The position numbers and the translations under genes are program-made. The notes under the pieces are model-generated. The model had not been told where the DNA came from, ran no database searches, and was given only the letters and a program-made list of their open reading frames with translations. Positions 11,268 to 24,160 of a stretch of 64,000 nucleotides of DNA are shown piece after piece; position 1 is the stretch's first letter, and every line of letters starts with the position of its first letter. The stretch covers positions 62,001-126,000 of the forward strand of contig PUQB01000188.1 in assembly GCA_003024785.1 (NCBI GenBank), in the 5' to 3' direction. This stretch comes from Selaginella tamariscina (taxonomy: Eukaryota > Streptophyta > Lycopodiopsida > Selaginellales > Selaginellaceae).

Positions 11268-14200
11268 TTTAAATTAATATTTTAATAAGCTTTACAAAAA
11301 GATATTTACATCTTTTTAAAGAATGTATACATTTTGCAACTTATAGTAATTATAGTTCTTTTAGGATATTAATAATCTAATTATATTTTAGAATGGAATT
11401 GATAAATTATTCATAAATAAGTATTGATTAGGGTAAAATAAAAATACAAAATAATTTATATCAAACATGTTTATAACATAATTAATGATAATTTCATAAT
11501 TTCAAGTTTAAAATGTAAATTTAAAATAAAACAAAATAAACAGATTTAATTAAATAATATACTAGGAGTTTTGCTATTGTGTACTATTGCATGAGCTTTT
11601 ATGGAGCCCACCCTTGATGTTTACAAGTCCATTCGCATATATATACGGTTCTATTCTCTTTTAAAATATATAATTATCTTATCAAGAAATATATATGTAA
11701 AATATAAACAAACTTAATTTGTCAAAACTTGTCATTATATTTAAGTCAAGGAGTTGACCGTCAAATTATAATATTCAAATTTTAAATAATACTAGATATT
11801 TAATAGTAGCAATTAATAATGTAAATTTACCAAGATGTTTTCACATATCCTCCTTAGAGTAAACATATCTTTTAATGGAATTGAGAAATCATATTTATAT
11901 ATTGCACTTGATTTCATCTATAAAATATATTAGAATTACAAACTCTTACATTAAAGTCAATTATTTAAAAAGTTTTTTAATATATTATTCATTATAATGA
12001 ACATAATATGTGCAAAATATGCTGCAAAATCATATATAAAAATTAGAAACTCTTAGGTTAAAGTAAGTAATATTAAACATAATATGTCATATTATATATG
12101 TAAATTTGATATTATAAAGCATTCATGTAGGTCAATAAGTTATTAAAGAAATGTTAAACATTATAAACTCTTAAAGGAACATATATAAAACATTAAAATT
12201 TATAAAATGTAATTGCAAAAAAAAAAGAAATTTATGTAGTATCTTGTGCAGCTACACCATCCCATTGCATACTCAAGAAATGATCTCTTTTTCTCTGAAC
12301 AAAGTATATAATTAAATAATTTTATATTATAATATTAATATTAATTATATTCATTAGTTTACAATTGTATTAATACAAAGTTGATTTGTGTGTGTCTGTG
12401 AGTGAGTGAGAGAGTTACACCAAAGAATAACAACTGAATCACATAAAATTAAATAAAAAAGAATACCTTATTTATATGAATAAATACATATACATACGAT
12501 GGTATGGATGTTTTATCTACACTAACATTTGATTTTTTTTGTTTACAAATGTAAAGAGTTCTATATATATAATATATACAAATGTAGACAGTCTTACATA
12601 TATTATATATAATACCTCAATTTCTTAATATTTAACTCATTATATTTATTTATAATATATATGTAAGACATGAAGCATATTTTTAAGGTGTTTTTTTTTA
12701 TTAAGTTTTTATTTAGTTTAACAATGGTTTACTTGATGCAACCCTACTTAAAGTGAAAAGGGTACAATAGGACATTATGGAAAAAAATTGGGTATGCAAC
12801 ATAAAAACATACCACAACTTGCAAAAACATGAGGCATTGTGATTGCTACAATATAATTAGGATTGTAATGATGTTGGAAAACTTTGAACCAGGTGTTGTG
12901 ATGAATTTAAACTTCTTTCTTTACTAATTTTATTAAGTTTAATACTCAAGCTTTTCAGTTTTTTTTAACGTTATTTTTCTTTTTATTGATTTCACTATTT
13001 ATATTTTCTTTATCGATTTTATAAATTTTAATACTGTAGTCATTTATGTTTTAGATATTTCCAATTATTTTTTGAATATATATATTAGTACTTTAATTTA
13101 ATTTTTTATTTAGTAATTTAATTTTTTTTTATTTTTATCCATTTTACCAATTTTTAGTACTCCAGTATCATTTTTTATATACATTTGACGTATTTTAATA
13201 CTTAGAATTTTGATTTTTTAAGTAGTAGAGTTTCTTGTAATAAGAAATGTTTTACAAACATATTTACATTTTACTAATTCATAAAATTTAAATTAATAAT
13301 GTCCTTAGCTTTAACCAATATAAGATTGTTCATATATGTTTGATGAAAATTTTAATTTAGAAAATTGATACCATGCAAAATTAGCAAGAAATTTACCAAA
13401 TTTACTAATTTTTTATAACAAAAAGTGATGAAATTTAAATTTAGAAACAATTATCACTTGATATTTCATAAATTTTGCATGCGTAGCTATGTGACATATA
13501 AAATTGATGACATTAATTAAAGAAATTCACAACACACACATATACACATAAAACACATATATATCTTACCCACATCCCATATTTATGACAATTAGCTTTG
13601 ATATTTATAAAAAATAATTTATGTTATAATTTAATTACTTGACCTTCGTAAATACTACCTACTTTACTTAAGTCAATAAGACTCATTATCTTTGTCGTCA
13701 AAATATTAAACTCTTTAATGAACCATTGTTAAATTCTATATTATTGTAATTGAAAAAACCCTTAAATGTTCTGTAAACAATCTTGAATATGCTTTTATGT
13801 CTTACATTTATATTTTAGACATAATGAGTTAAATATTTAAAATTGAGGTATTATATATATATGAGAGAGAGAGAGAAGTGTTTACGTTTGTAAACAACAA
13901 AAACCTCCAATGTTAATATAGAACATTATAAAACATCCGTACTATCGTAAGTAAGTGTATACACACACACTCATATACATAATGTATTATATTTATTTAA
14001 TTTCGTGTTGCTCTCTCACTCACTCGCACACACACAAACCAACTTTTTATAATGCAATCGATCGTTAAATTCATTAATTTCTTAATGAATGTAATCAATA
14101 TCAATACTATAATACTAAATTTACTTTGTTCAGATAAAAGAAGAAAATCATTTTTTAAGATGCAATGACCAACACAATTGATAATGGATGATGTAGTTGC

Positions 14201-15228
14201 ACAAGATAATATATAAATTTTTCTTGGTGTATATAAGAGGTTTTTAATATTAAGTTTATAAATTTGAACGTTCTATATACGTTACTTTCAAGAGTTTATA
14301 ATGTTTCACATATTTTGTATTCTTTAATAACTTATTGGCCCATAATGAGTTCCCTCTAATATTAAATTTACATATATAATATGAAATATTATGTTCAATA
14401 CTATTTACTTTAATCTAATAATCTTTAATATATGATTTTGTATTCCTTAACAATATATTATGTGTTAAGTTTGTATATATAATATACTTAATAAACAATA
14501 TATATTTTTATGTGTGTATTGATTAGATATTGTATTATTTTTAAAAGCAAATAGAACCGTATATATAATATAATTTATAGGAGCTATTACTACTGAGACA
14601 ATTACAATAATTCTTATATTAAATAAAGTGTGTATAAATTGTATTTTGGGACATTGGAAGGAACGCAAGGAGATGACATACACGGTGAGACGAGTTTTAT
14701 ATGCTATGTTAAGTGGCTTTCTGTATTTGATGTCCCCTAGTTTGTTTGTACGTGTGTATATTATGTACATATATAATACGTTTTATATAGCAAACACAAA
14801 TGTTATTAATATCAGAGAGGAGATTAAGTAGGTAGAGCCAGGAACAAATTTAATAATAACAGAAAGCCCATATATAATCGTTGCATGTAAACCTCTATGT
14901 ATTTTATATAATGTAGGCATGATGTAGTATCTCTCTCACACACACACAAAAGTAAATATACCTCTTTGTATGTGTATATATTGTATAGGTATGTACCCAA
15001 ATATCAGCTTTGGCTCCTTCTTTGTTCATCATTCTCATGTATGTGTCCATGCATGTGTATGAAAGCGTGGACACTCACTCACGCATGCATACTATGGTAT
15101 ATGTCCTCTCTCCATATTTGTGTGACGTATATATCATTTGTGTGTATACCTATGTTTTGCCTTCTTGCTGCACCTTCTCAATCTCACTAAAAGGTAGTGG
15201 AAGAATGCAAGAATCGAGAACCATAGGC
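11268..15228. repeat. large AT-rich direct repeat, copy B, itself a foldback
   Basis: Second copy of the 5935-9737 repeat in the same orientation, starting AATTTAAATTAATATTTTAA and ending near AGGTAGTGGAAGAATGCA. It shares the internal inverted-repeat structure (for example GAGTGAGTGAGAGAGTT at 12401 against CTCTCTCACTCACTCG at 14013). It differs from copy A by many small indels and single-base changes, including extra blocks near 12350, 13270-13480 and 14395-14440. No significant protein. Confidence 0.85.
12730..12905 (+). pseudogene. decayed copy of the F-box gene's 5' end in the loop of copy B
   Basis: CCCTACTTAAAGTGAAAAGG and the sequence after it correspond to 7467-7620 and to the live gene at 9777-9905, now with further changes and no open frame. 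Confidence 0.65.
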
Positions 15229-16048
15229 TGAATCAATACAATATTTAGTGCGTGTGTTCGTCTGTGCGTGCGCATGTGTGAATATGCATGTGAAATAGTG
15301 TAGATCACTAGTAATTAACATTGTATTTAGTAAGTCCATCCATAATTGTATATGGCTAAACAATCTTTAAGACTCTTTAAGAAGTAGAAAAGGGTATATT
15401 TAAGGTCGTTAAAGGGCACTTATGAAGATAGATATAGACTGACACAATTTATGTATGTATTATATACATGTGTGTTTGTGTACCTCGTCGATAAGAGCCT
15501 TTGCTACTTATCCAGCCGCTTCTAAAGCTTGCATAAAACGATATACATAAATAAGTTGTGCGTCTGTACATGTGTGAGAGAGAGATACATGTATAATGTA
15601 TGAATACAAAAAATTTGAACATGTAGAGTTATGCTGTATATACACATGGTAAGATACTACACATATATACATATATGCATTGTCTGCGTGAGCGTTATAG
15701 TTATGTAACTTGCTGTAAAAATAACACCACTGTCTGTGTGTTTGTGCGTGTGCGTGAATGTATAATTTATATGAAAGATCTGACTCTCATTTAAACATAT
15801 GTGATAACATGTTATAAAACTTAATAACAGCAGGCATCTATAATGTGACAATGGTAAACATTATAACCAGCTTTACAAGTTCTCAAAACGCTTGTATACA
15901 TGGATTTAATATAGAACTTTTTATCATAATGGCCATGGTGTAATATTTAAAATAAAAAATTTAAATCTCTTTTTAAATTAAAATTTACATGAGAAAGATA
16001 GAACACAAACTAGAAATATATTATAGTATATATATATGTGTATATATA
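15229..16048. other. intergenic, AT-rich with short TG and AG tracts
   Basis: No gene found. On the minus strand near 15490-15545 a short stretch could read as an alanine-rich helix (QALEAAG..AKALIDE), but it lacks context and was not called. Confidence 0.4.
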
Positions 16049-16231
<183 letters not shown>

Positions 16232-16290
16232 TTAAAAACTTAACGACACCAACATTTTGTAACAGACGTTGGTACTTTTGTACGTATGTT

Positions 16291-19200
16291 ATGGCGTTGA
16301 AAACCTTGGAATTGTGGCAGATGGAGAATGGTGAGTCTGTATACATCAAATTTTATTCATTGTGATACTCATCAATTTAAATTCAATGAAATCACCAGAT
16401 CGTCTTAATATATTAAGAAGAAAAGGATTTCACATCTCTTATACCGATTAACCATAGACCATGCACAAGACCTACCTGCATATATCATATTACACATCCC
16501 TCTCAATTTCCAGCTCTCCAGGTATGTATATGCATACTCACATACGTATGTACATATATACACGCACATGCTGCTTAAGCTGACACATCTCTGTCTTTCT
16601 CTCTCTCTCACACACACACACGCACACGCGCACACGGAGTATAACAGTTGTATGTGTGTGATCCCATATTCTTGCTGCAGAAGCTCACTCATGAATCCAA
16701 AGTCTCAATTGGCCTCGGCATTGACTGTTTTGTTACAAAACCCTCAAGATGACCTTGACGCAGCTGCCGTCTGCCTTGCATCCTGTCACAAGGTGTCTCT
16801 GCAGCTCAATGATGTCAATAGCTTGTATTGGAGTGAAGAAATCCTTCAAGGCTTTCTGTTTAAACACAAAAGGGTTCATATTCAGGTGTGTCTTTTGCTT
16901 TTCACACACACACACACACACACACACATTTATATGTATATCAGGAGGAGCTGTTTACGACATTACTAAGTTATTTTGCTGGAGGACAAGAGCTAGATAA
17001 TGTAGAATCAAGTACAGCTTTGGCAGCATTTCATGTGGGTAGACAGAACGAAGAAGAAGCAGAAAATTGGTTTCTAATGTGCTTTCATGAAGCAAAGACA
17101 GATTATTAAAGTACCAAGCAGCTCTTTGCCTTGGCAAGGTATTACAACAATATAAGAGGTAATGTCCATTTAATACTTTATCAAAGCATTAGGTTTAAGA
17201 TTTATAAACTCTCAGCCATCACGGAGCTCTACAATGGTTCAGGAAAGCTAAAGGCTATGCAGACAAGTCTGGGTGCTCAGACTCTTCAACTATTGCTGCA
17301 TATCTAGAGGCAAAAACGCTTGTTCAGCTTGGCCAGATTAAAGATAGTTTAGCAAGGATTCAGCAAGATGGATCAAAGTTTACGAGTGTGTTATGTGGAA
17401 TGGTGGAAGCAGATATTAAGAGGCACGAAACAAATGAACTTAGTGCATACACCAGAGCTCGTTGTATGTTACTGCCTTTGATGTCCAACCTTGCAGAGAA
17501 ACTGATGAAGTACCTTGGTATTTCCTGTTCCTCCCTTGAGCTTCTGCTAGAGGTTCTAGTGACTGATGGTTTTAGCAGGAGGTTTGTGTTAAACTGCTCA
17601 AGGTATGTACATTAGTGTGTGTGCGTGTGCGTGAGTTGTAATACATTTGATAAAGGTTTGTTCATGAGGAGGCAGAAGAAGCTTTACAGATTGAGAGGGC
17701 ATTTTTCATTTTTGAACTGTATAGAAGCAGCAGGATGGATATGATATATATAGAAGGAATGCTGCCTCTCAGAGACTATCTGGATCCTAGACCGTATTTA
17801 GAACAAGGAATTGAGTTACTTTACTCTGAAGATCCATATAGAGCACTGGAACCATTGGTCATCTGCCAGCAGGTTGCTCTTGTAGCAGATCATTCAAGTG
17901 GAGTTTATTGGTCTTCAGGACTTATAATCATATGGTGTGGGAAACAGGTATGCACACTGGTGTGTGTGTGTGTGGCATGTATTACTATATATATAGCGAT
18001 AGAAACACTGGTACAGGTGGGATTAAGGAGGAACGAGCTCTTTATAGAGCTCAAAGACTGCTTCATTTCAAAAGGACAGGACGGTGAAGATCCTGAAGCT
18101 TGGGCTGCATACTACATAGGAAGAGCATGTGGAGACATGGAAATGTTAAAGACAGCACTTGAAAGGGCAAAGACACTTTCTTTGGGATATTATGCAGCAT
18201 TAGCATTGGGAGATGCGTCTGAGATTATGGAAAAAAGCTCAAGTATTATGAACTTATGAAGGACTATGCTAAGGAGGTCGGCAAGGAGGACTTAATTATA
18301 CACGCTTTCCTTATTCTCTTTGGACATCTTCAGCTTGCACAACGTTATGAGAGCAGCGACACTGTACGGAGGGAGTTGCAGGAGCTTCTAACTGGATTTC
18401 CAGACGCAAGACTTGGACAAGCTGCTGTCAGGTGTGTGTGTGTGTGTGTGTGTGTGTGTCAGAGAGAGAGAGAGAGAGAGAGAGTTTTTAAAGTTGTAGT
18501 GCACAGCTACATGCAGGGATTTGGATATTGTTATCACCATTCTGCTGCTGCAACTTTTGGTGAGTCACTGAGTATATTGAAGACACTTCCAAGGTATCCT
18601 ACTGTGTATCTATATCATCCATATCTTCAAAGTGAGGATGATTCCTGGACAGTGAATAACAATTTTGATGCAAATTATCTACATGACAACATTCAAAAGA
18701 TTACTATGAAACATCTAGGAGAGGTGCAACTTGACAGTGCTACCGTTGATGAGTCCCAGTTACATATCCAGCATTTCATGAACAAGGTGTTGAGAATCGA
18801 CTCACTATGCATGGAAATGAGACTAGATGAGGCACAAGCAGAAACTGATTGCATGCTTGAAGAACTGGAGAATGTGAACTTCACTCACCAAGAGATATTT
18901 GCAGGTTTAGGCTTGTATTATAAAGCACTACTCCCCATTCAGTTTTACAGCCAGGAGGACAGTCTTGACACGTTTAACAAGCTTATGGAGGAGGCAACAA
19001 GACTTGCAACCTCTATTCCGGCAATGTCCATCTTTCATGGTATACAACTTGAGCAGCAAGGACAGAAAGTTGATAAGCTTTACAAGACGTTGTCATCAAC
19101 ATGCTTAACTACAGATAACAAGTTTGGTTCTTTCAGTACTATGAGGATCTACAACTTGGAAAGTCTGAAGGAGTATTTCCGTTATCTACAACTTCATTTG

Positions 19201-20483
19201 TTTGAAACTGGTGACTTTAAGCGGGCTTTGGTATGGGAAGAACGGGAACGGACACGAGATGTTCTGTACACTCTTAAACTTGAAACTGAGGTTGACAGAG
19301 AGTTTTACTTACAAGGACTTAGAGATTTTGACACAGATGATGAGAAAGCATGGCAGGAGATTGAAAGTATATGTGACATGATGGGCAAGGAAACAATCGT
19401 TATAGTTAGTGCTTGTATAACGAAGTACCTTCTTGTTTATATGCTGCATTCAGGTGGCAAGCTGGTGGCTCATAAGGAGTACTTAGATACACCTGTGGGG
19501 TTTCATATGGAAACCAGTGAAGAATCTTTGATCCGGCACTATGAGTTGCTTATTCAACCCTTTGATGAGATTTTGGAACAAGTAAAACCAAAGCACATTA
19601 TCTTTGTCCCCAATGAAGTAAGCTACGTTAATTATTAATGTCTTTGTGTGAACATGGTTTTGCAGGCTATGTGCTGTTTTCCTTTTGCTGCAATGCAGGA
19701 TCGATCAGCTTCAGAACAGTGTATAATACATAGATATGCTATAACAACGGTTCCCTCACTGAGGCTCTTGAAACAGTGTGAGCTGCAAAGAAAGAAGATT
19801 GAGAATAGAAGGAACATCTCTTTGGTGGTGGGAAATCCTACACTAGATCTTTGCCAGGCTACAGAGGAAGCACAATACGTAGCAAGTGCATTGGAGGAAG
19901 CAGGATTTCGTAGAGTAATCAGCCTGCATCCAGAAGATGCAACAGAGGAAGCAATCTTTGGTTTGTTACCTGGAAGCCATTGGGTTCACTTTGCAACCCA
20001 TGGATATGAAAGTGATTCTCGTTTCCCACATGGTGCATTGCGACTTAATAAGGATGGAGTGTTGAGTGGAGATGAGATCATTAAGCAGTTTGCACTTCCA
20101 CTTGATGCAGCAGCAGTTGTTCTTAGTGCGTGCAGGTATTTCACTGCGTGCGTGCGCGTGTTTTCTAAAAGATCTTGTTTACTCAGCTCAGGAGTCGGAG
20201 AAGTGTTTGCAGAGGGAGTGTTGGCACTCTCTCGAGCATTTCACATATGCAGAGTTCCATCAATAGCGGTGTCACTGTGGGCTGTGCCAGATGATTCAAC
20301 TAAGCTTCTCATGGAGAAGTTTTATGCCAACTTGGTTAAGAAGATGGGAATTGCAGAGGCGTTGCAAGCCGCTATGATTGAGATGCTAAGTGAGGAAGAT
20401 GAGTTTGGATTGTCTGTACACTCTCTTGCTTCATGGGCACCTTTCATAATTACTGGTACTCCGTTCACCACCTTGTGTAGCTA
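16291..20483 (+). CDS. TPR-CHAT protein (predicted clan CD cysteine protease)
   Basis: Helical repeat protein ending in a CHAT (caspase HetF associated with TPRs) domain. Exons, judged from GT/AG sites and frame: 16291-16330, about 16406-16522, about 16681-16885, 16945-17158, 17216-17602, 17656-17947, 18017-18431, 18507-19617, 19666-20135 and 20187-20483. The N-terminal part, about 900 residues, is built of helix pairs typical of TPRs (GALQWFRKAKGYADKSG, AAYYIGRACGDMEMLKTALE). The C-terminal CHAT domain has a core strand (PKHIIFVPNE), the catalytic histidine (HFATHG near 19990) and the catalytic cysteine (VLSAC near 20130), then VPSIAVSLWAVPDDSTKLLM and SWAPFIITG. In bacteria such proteins are self- or partner-activated proteases; the plant substrate is unknown. 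Introns are 48-85 nt and several start with TG tracts. The frame breaks by one base near 17105 and probably near 16700. The ATG at 16291 is inferred from a clean GTGAGT donor; a start at 16691 is possible. Confidence 0.8.
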
Positions 20484-20642
20484 GCAATTGCAAACTTATT
20501 CTGTTATGTTTTTAAGGAATACCTAATTATATTGTACTTCCATCAGAACATTCTCAAGAATATGCTGGCTGACAACAAATTATTTACATGATATTTAAGT
20601 GTTAAATGGGTTTTTAGGGTTTAGGGTTACTGAAGCGCAACC
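20484..20642. promoter_or_regulatory. spacer with telobox-like motif upstream of RPB9
   Basis: The 159-bp gap between the CHAT gene stop and the RPB9 start holds TTTTTAGGGTTTAGGG near 20611, a plant telo-box (AAACCCTAAA class) common in promoters of translation and transcription machinery genes. Confidence 0.4.
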
Positions 20643-21368
20643 ATGAGTACCATGAAGTTTTGCCGTGAATGGTAAGATTAGCAATCATTACAAATAAATT
20701 AAATTTCTAATTAATTAGTTCACTGTGGTGTAGTAACAACATACTCTATCCCAAGGAAGACAGAGAACAAAAGATTCTACTGTATGCTTGTCGGAACTGT
20801 GACCATCAGGTAAATCGTTGAATACATATATAGAGAGTACACATATTAGTGTATGTATATGTTGTGCAGGAGGTAGCAGATAATAACTGCGTGTACAGGA
20901 ATGAGGTGCATCACAGTGCTGGGGAGCGTACCCAGATCCTACAGGATGTAGCTTCAGATCCTACTCTTCCCCCACCAAAGCCGTTCGCTGTGCTCGTTGT
21001 AAACACGGTGAAGCTGTTTTCTTCCAGGTCTGTACACTTGACCGTGTGTGTGTGAGAGAGAAGAGAGAAGGGAGGGAGGGCTCCCAGAGAAACCTCATGC
21101 ATGCTGGTTACATATATCGTCAGGTTATATATGCATACAGTGTTTGTGTGTGTTTCGAGATGTATATCTATGATATATACATGTTCATATTTCCCTTTAT
21201 TACATTTACTTCTCTCTGTCACACTCACACACGCACCACAACAACACACCTCTGGACACTTGCTTAAACTTAAACATGATTCTACAGGCAACCACAAGAG
21301 GAGAGGAGGGAATGACTCTTTTCTTCGTTTGTTGCAATCCAAATTGTGGACACCGGTGGAGAGATTAA
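20643..21368 (+). CDS. RPB9: RNA polymerase II subunit RPB9 (NRPB9)
   Basis: Small zinc-binding subunit of RNA polymerase II, needed for start-site choice and transcript fidelity; it acts in the nucleus. Four exons: the start [10 protein letters not shown], then [20 protein letters not shown] with the N-terminal zinc ribbon ending CRNCDHQ, then [20 protein letters not shown], then [16 protein letters not shown] and [10 protein letters not shown] before the stop at 21366-21368. The exon 3 tail reads [16 protein letters not shown], the C-terminal TFIIS-like ribbon, but only after a one-base frame change near 20970 (CTTCCCCCACCAAAG). As written, exon 3 gives a nonsense tail. Splice sites and length (about 114 residues) otherwise fit the family exactly. 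The last intron (about 21028-21287) contains TG, AG and CA tracts. Confidence 0.93.
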
Positions 21369-21724
21369 ACAGTATAAAACCTTTTAGGTGAACCAAAATG
21401 TAAAATGATTTGATTAATTAAGCATCACTTTAAACATAATAGCTTATATATACACTTGATCATAAATACATACGTTGATTGTGTGAAATACAGCTAATTA
21501 TATATTTAACGTGTTTAACAATGTTAAATACGTCATTATTAAACAAAATCAACCTCAGGTTAAAGAATTAAATAGTCCCAACGATTGTCAAACTTACACA
21601 TACCGTTATGCTTTGCTAATATCTTACAGACTGCTTGTTGCTTCTATATGTGTGTGTGTGTGGGCTTTGTGTATGTATGCATGTATATGTGTATATATAT
21701 TTACACTATATACACACGGATTGT

Positions 21725-22215
21725 GAACAAATGAAGCTGTTACGGTCCAGACTTTTAAACTTGACCCCGTGAGTGTGTGTGTATGTTGCACATGTATATG
21801 TGTGTGTGATTAGAGGAGACACGCAGTTTATTGTGTAATATATATGGAGGAGAGATAGATGGCTATGTGCAGAAGCTAGTAACACGCAGACACACGAAAA
21901 CACCGACACAAACAGAATATAAAAAGATATGTGCTGTATGTGTGCATATATGTTTATGCCTCTCTCTTTCTCTTTGTGTGTGTGTGTGTGTGCGTGCGCG
22001 CCCACATCTCTACTTGTATCGTGGGTGTATATGCATCGATACAGGTCCTTATGACAGAATATACATGTTCATAGCTATGTTTATTCATTTCTCTCTCACA
22101 CACACAATACGATTATGTAGGCAACCGCAATGAGAAAGGGAGTAAATAAATTATCCAGAGACATGCTAACAAATATATACATGACATATACAAACCTTTT
22201 AGGTGGGGAAAGAAA
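21725..22215 (+). pseudogene. decayed partial tandem duplicate of RPB9 (end of exon 3, intron, exon 4 border)
   Basis: GAAGCTGTTACGGTCCAGAC...ACTTGACC and a TG tract (21732-21800) copy 21008-21050. CACAATACGATTATGTAGGC followed by AACCGCAATGAGAAAGG (22101-22138) copies the intron end and start of exon 4, and ACAAACCTTTTAGGTG (22190-22205) copies the sequence just after the RPB9 stop. The coding sequence between is lost. Confidence 0.65.
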
Positions 22216-22722
22216 GTTAAAACAAATCCAAATAAAAAATAAAAGCCATACTGCAACTTGTGTGGCGGGAATTACATACAGTCCGCAATTCCTTTTTCAT
22301 AATAAATTATTAAATCATAATATAATGTATAAAAATTATATATCATTCAAAATTGATATTTGTATAATATATCGAAGTACACTATGTATTATTTTAAAGT
22401 GATTAGTAAAATATATATCATATATGTAAAGTACCAAGTGGCAGAAAAATAAGAGGGCCCATATCATCTTTTTATATAAGTATGGCTTTCAGATTACATA
22501 AATGCATGTAAATAGGTACCTCTGAATACTGTCTACATACGGGTTTCTCGCTGACCGCCTTGACATTGATCTGAATGTCCTTTTCCTTTAAATTTATACA
22601 CATTTTGCAAGATTTAAATGCCCCTCGAATCCCTTCCTTTGCACTTTCCTCTTACATATATGCAATTCTTGAATTTGATCACATTTCAAATTTGAATTTG
22701 AATTACTAGGGTTTTAGTAGGG
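22216..22722. other. spacer and ERF promoter region
   Basis: AT-rich spacer. TTTTTATATAAG near 22470-22481 could be a TATA element for the ERF gene, but it lies about 240 bp from its ATG. No other gene seen. Confidence 0.4.
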
Positions 22723-23414
22723 ATGGGGACGCACATTGGTGGAGAAAGAAGAAAGCCACAACTGCAGGTACATCTTCTGAATGCAAACGACAAGGAGATA
22801 GAGAATGTAGTAACAATTACGAGAATTCGAGCTCGATTGAGGACTGCACAAGAAGCAAGAGAAGAAAAGAAGCCAGTTCTTCCAGTGGAGAGTGTAAACG
22901 TGTGTATAGAGGGGTTAGAAGGAGGAGCTGGGGCAAATGGGTATCCGAGATACGTGAGCCGAAGAAGAAGTCGCGTATCTGGCTCGGTTCTTTTCCAACA
23001 CCGGAGATGGCAGCAAAGGCACACGATGTAGCAGCTTTAATCCTGAAGGGAGAAGGCGCTATGTTGAACTTCCCAGAGTCTGCAGATAAGCTTCCTCGTC
23101 CTTCTGCTTCCTCTCCAAAGGCTATACAGGAAGCTGCAGTCGCTGCAGCGCTGGCATATGCAGAAACAAGGGAAGAATTCGACAAGCCGGATCTTCAAAC
23201 TGCAGCAATGTGCGATGAACAGAGAGATGAGTCCCCAGAGGATTGCTATGTGGACGAGGACCTCGTGTTTAAGATGCCCAGTGTCATCACGAGCATGGCA
23301 CAGGCACTGGTTCTGTCTCCTCCGGTGTGGGAAGCCTCTGTAGATCCGGACGAGGAGATTGTATTGTGGGAGCCTTCTCTTTGGGATCACGAGAGGAACT
23401 TCGTTGTAAGATAA
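22723..23414 (+). CDS. AP2/ERF transcription factor, DREB subfamily (TINY-like)
   Basis: Single AP2 DNA-binding domain, [20 protein letters not shown] then [20 protein letters not shown] and [19 protein letters not shown] (22902-23075), ending at a stop at 23412-23414. The WLGSF signature, the V at domain position 14 and the flanking [16 protein letters not shown] put it with DREB group A-4/A-5 (TINY-like) factors, which bind DRE/CRT elements in stress and growth responses. The acidic C-terminus ([15 protein letters not shown]) looks like an activation region. No intron. The DNA-binding frame has no ATG: it is open from about 22705, while the only ATG with good context (22723) is one frame away. 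A one-base correction between 22725 and 22737 joins them and gives a lysine/serine-rich leader typical of the family. Confidence 0.88.
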
Positions 23415-24106
23415 TTATCAGATTTATAAGGAATATGTCAGTCAGCTGCCAGTGATTATTATTTAGTAGTTGTTGGGTTTGCTCATTCACAATTGTAAAT
23501 ATGATCCCCAGTTTTGTGTACACTTATCGGCAGTAGATTGGGAAAATCTAAGAATTCCACATATAGTAGCATATATCCTATGGAGAAATGACTGTATTGC
23601 ATTATGAATTATCAGGACAGCCTTCTGCTATACCTTGTCTTTAGAGGCTGGCCGGTGCAGAGGGAATGTAAAGTGGACAATGTCACACACACACACGTTT
23701 GTACTATGAAAACTTTGTCTCTCTTTCAAATAATAATTCAGCTAAAAGATGTTTCTTCATCTAAAGATTTGCATTGTCTGTTTGACAGAAGAATGTAATG
23801 GACAAGACGCAAGCATGACGATCATACCTATAGCTATGGCTAGCTATAGAACTGTATATATATGTCAATGATTTCAATATATTCATATTATAAATAAATA
23901 TATATTGTAAAGCTGCATAAAACCCGATGGTTGAGATCCAGGAGCAAGCAGTTTCGAAGTTTGCATCAGACTTTTGAAAGGGGTTTGAAAGTCTGAGTAC
24001 TCTAATTACTAATGACGTATATGTGTCATTCTCTTGTTTTATATGTTTTACGTAATGGTGCCAGAAGGGTGTCCCATGCTTCTTTAAAATAGAATATATT
24101 AAAACA

Positions 24107-24160
<54 letters not shown>

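Noticed and set aside
5935-15228. The two 3.8-4.0 kb repeats as LTRs of a retrotransposon with the F-box gene inside
   Set aside because: No TG...CA ends, primer site or polypurine tract, no retroelement genes between them, and each copy is internally palindromic.
16691-20483. Separase (ESP1) as identity of the TPR protease gene
   Set aside because: The C-terminal motifs (HFATHG, LSAC, SLWAVPDD) are those of CHAT domains, and separase-specific motifs and length are absent.
20611-20628. Telomere repeat insertion
   Set aside because: Only one to two TTTAGGG-like units; better explained as a promoter telo-box.
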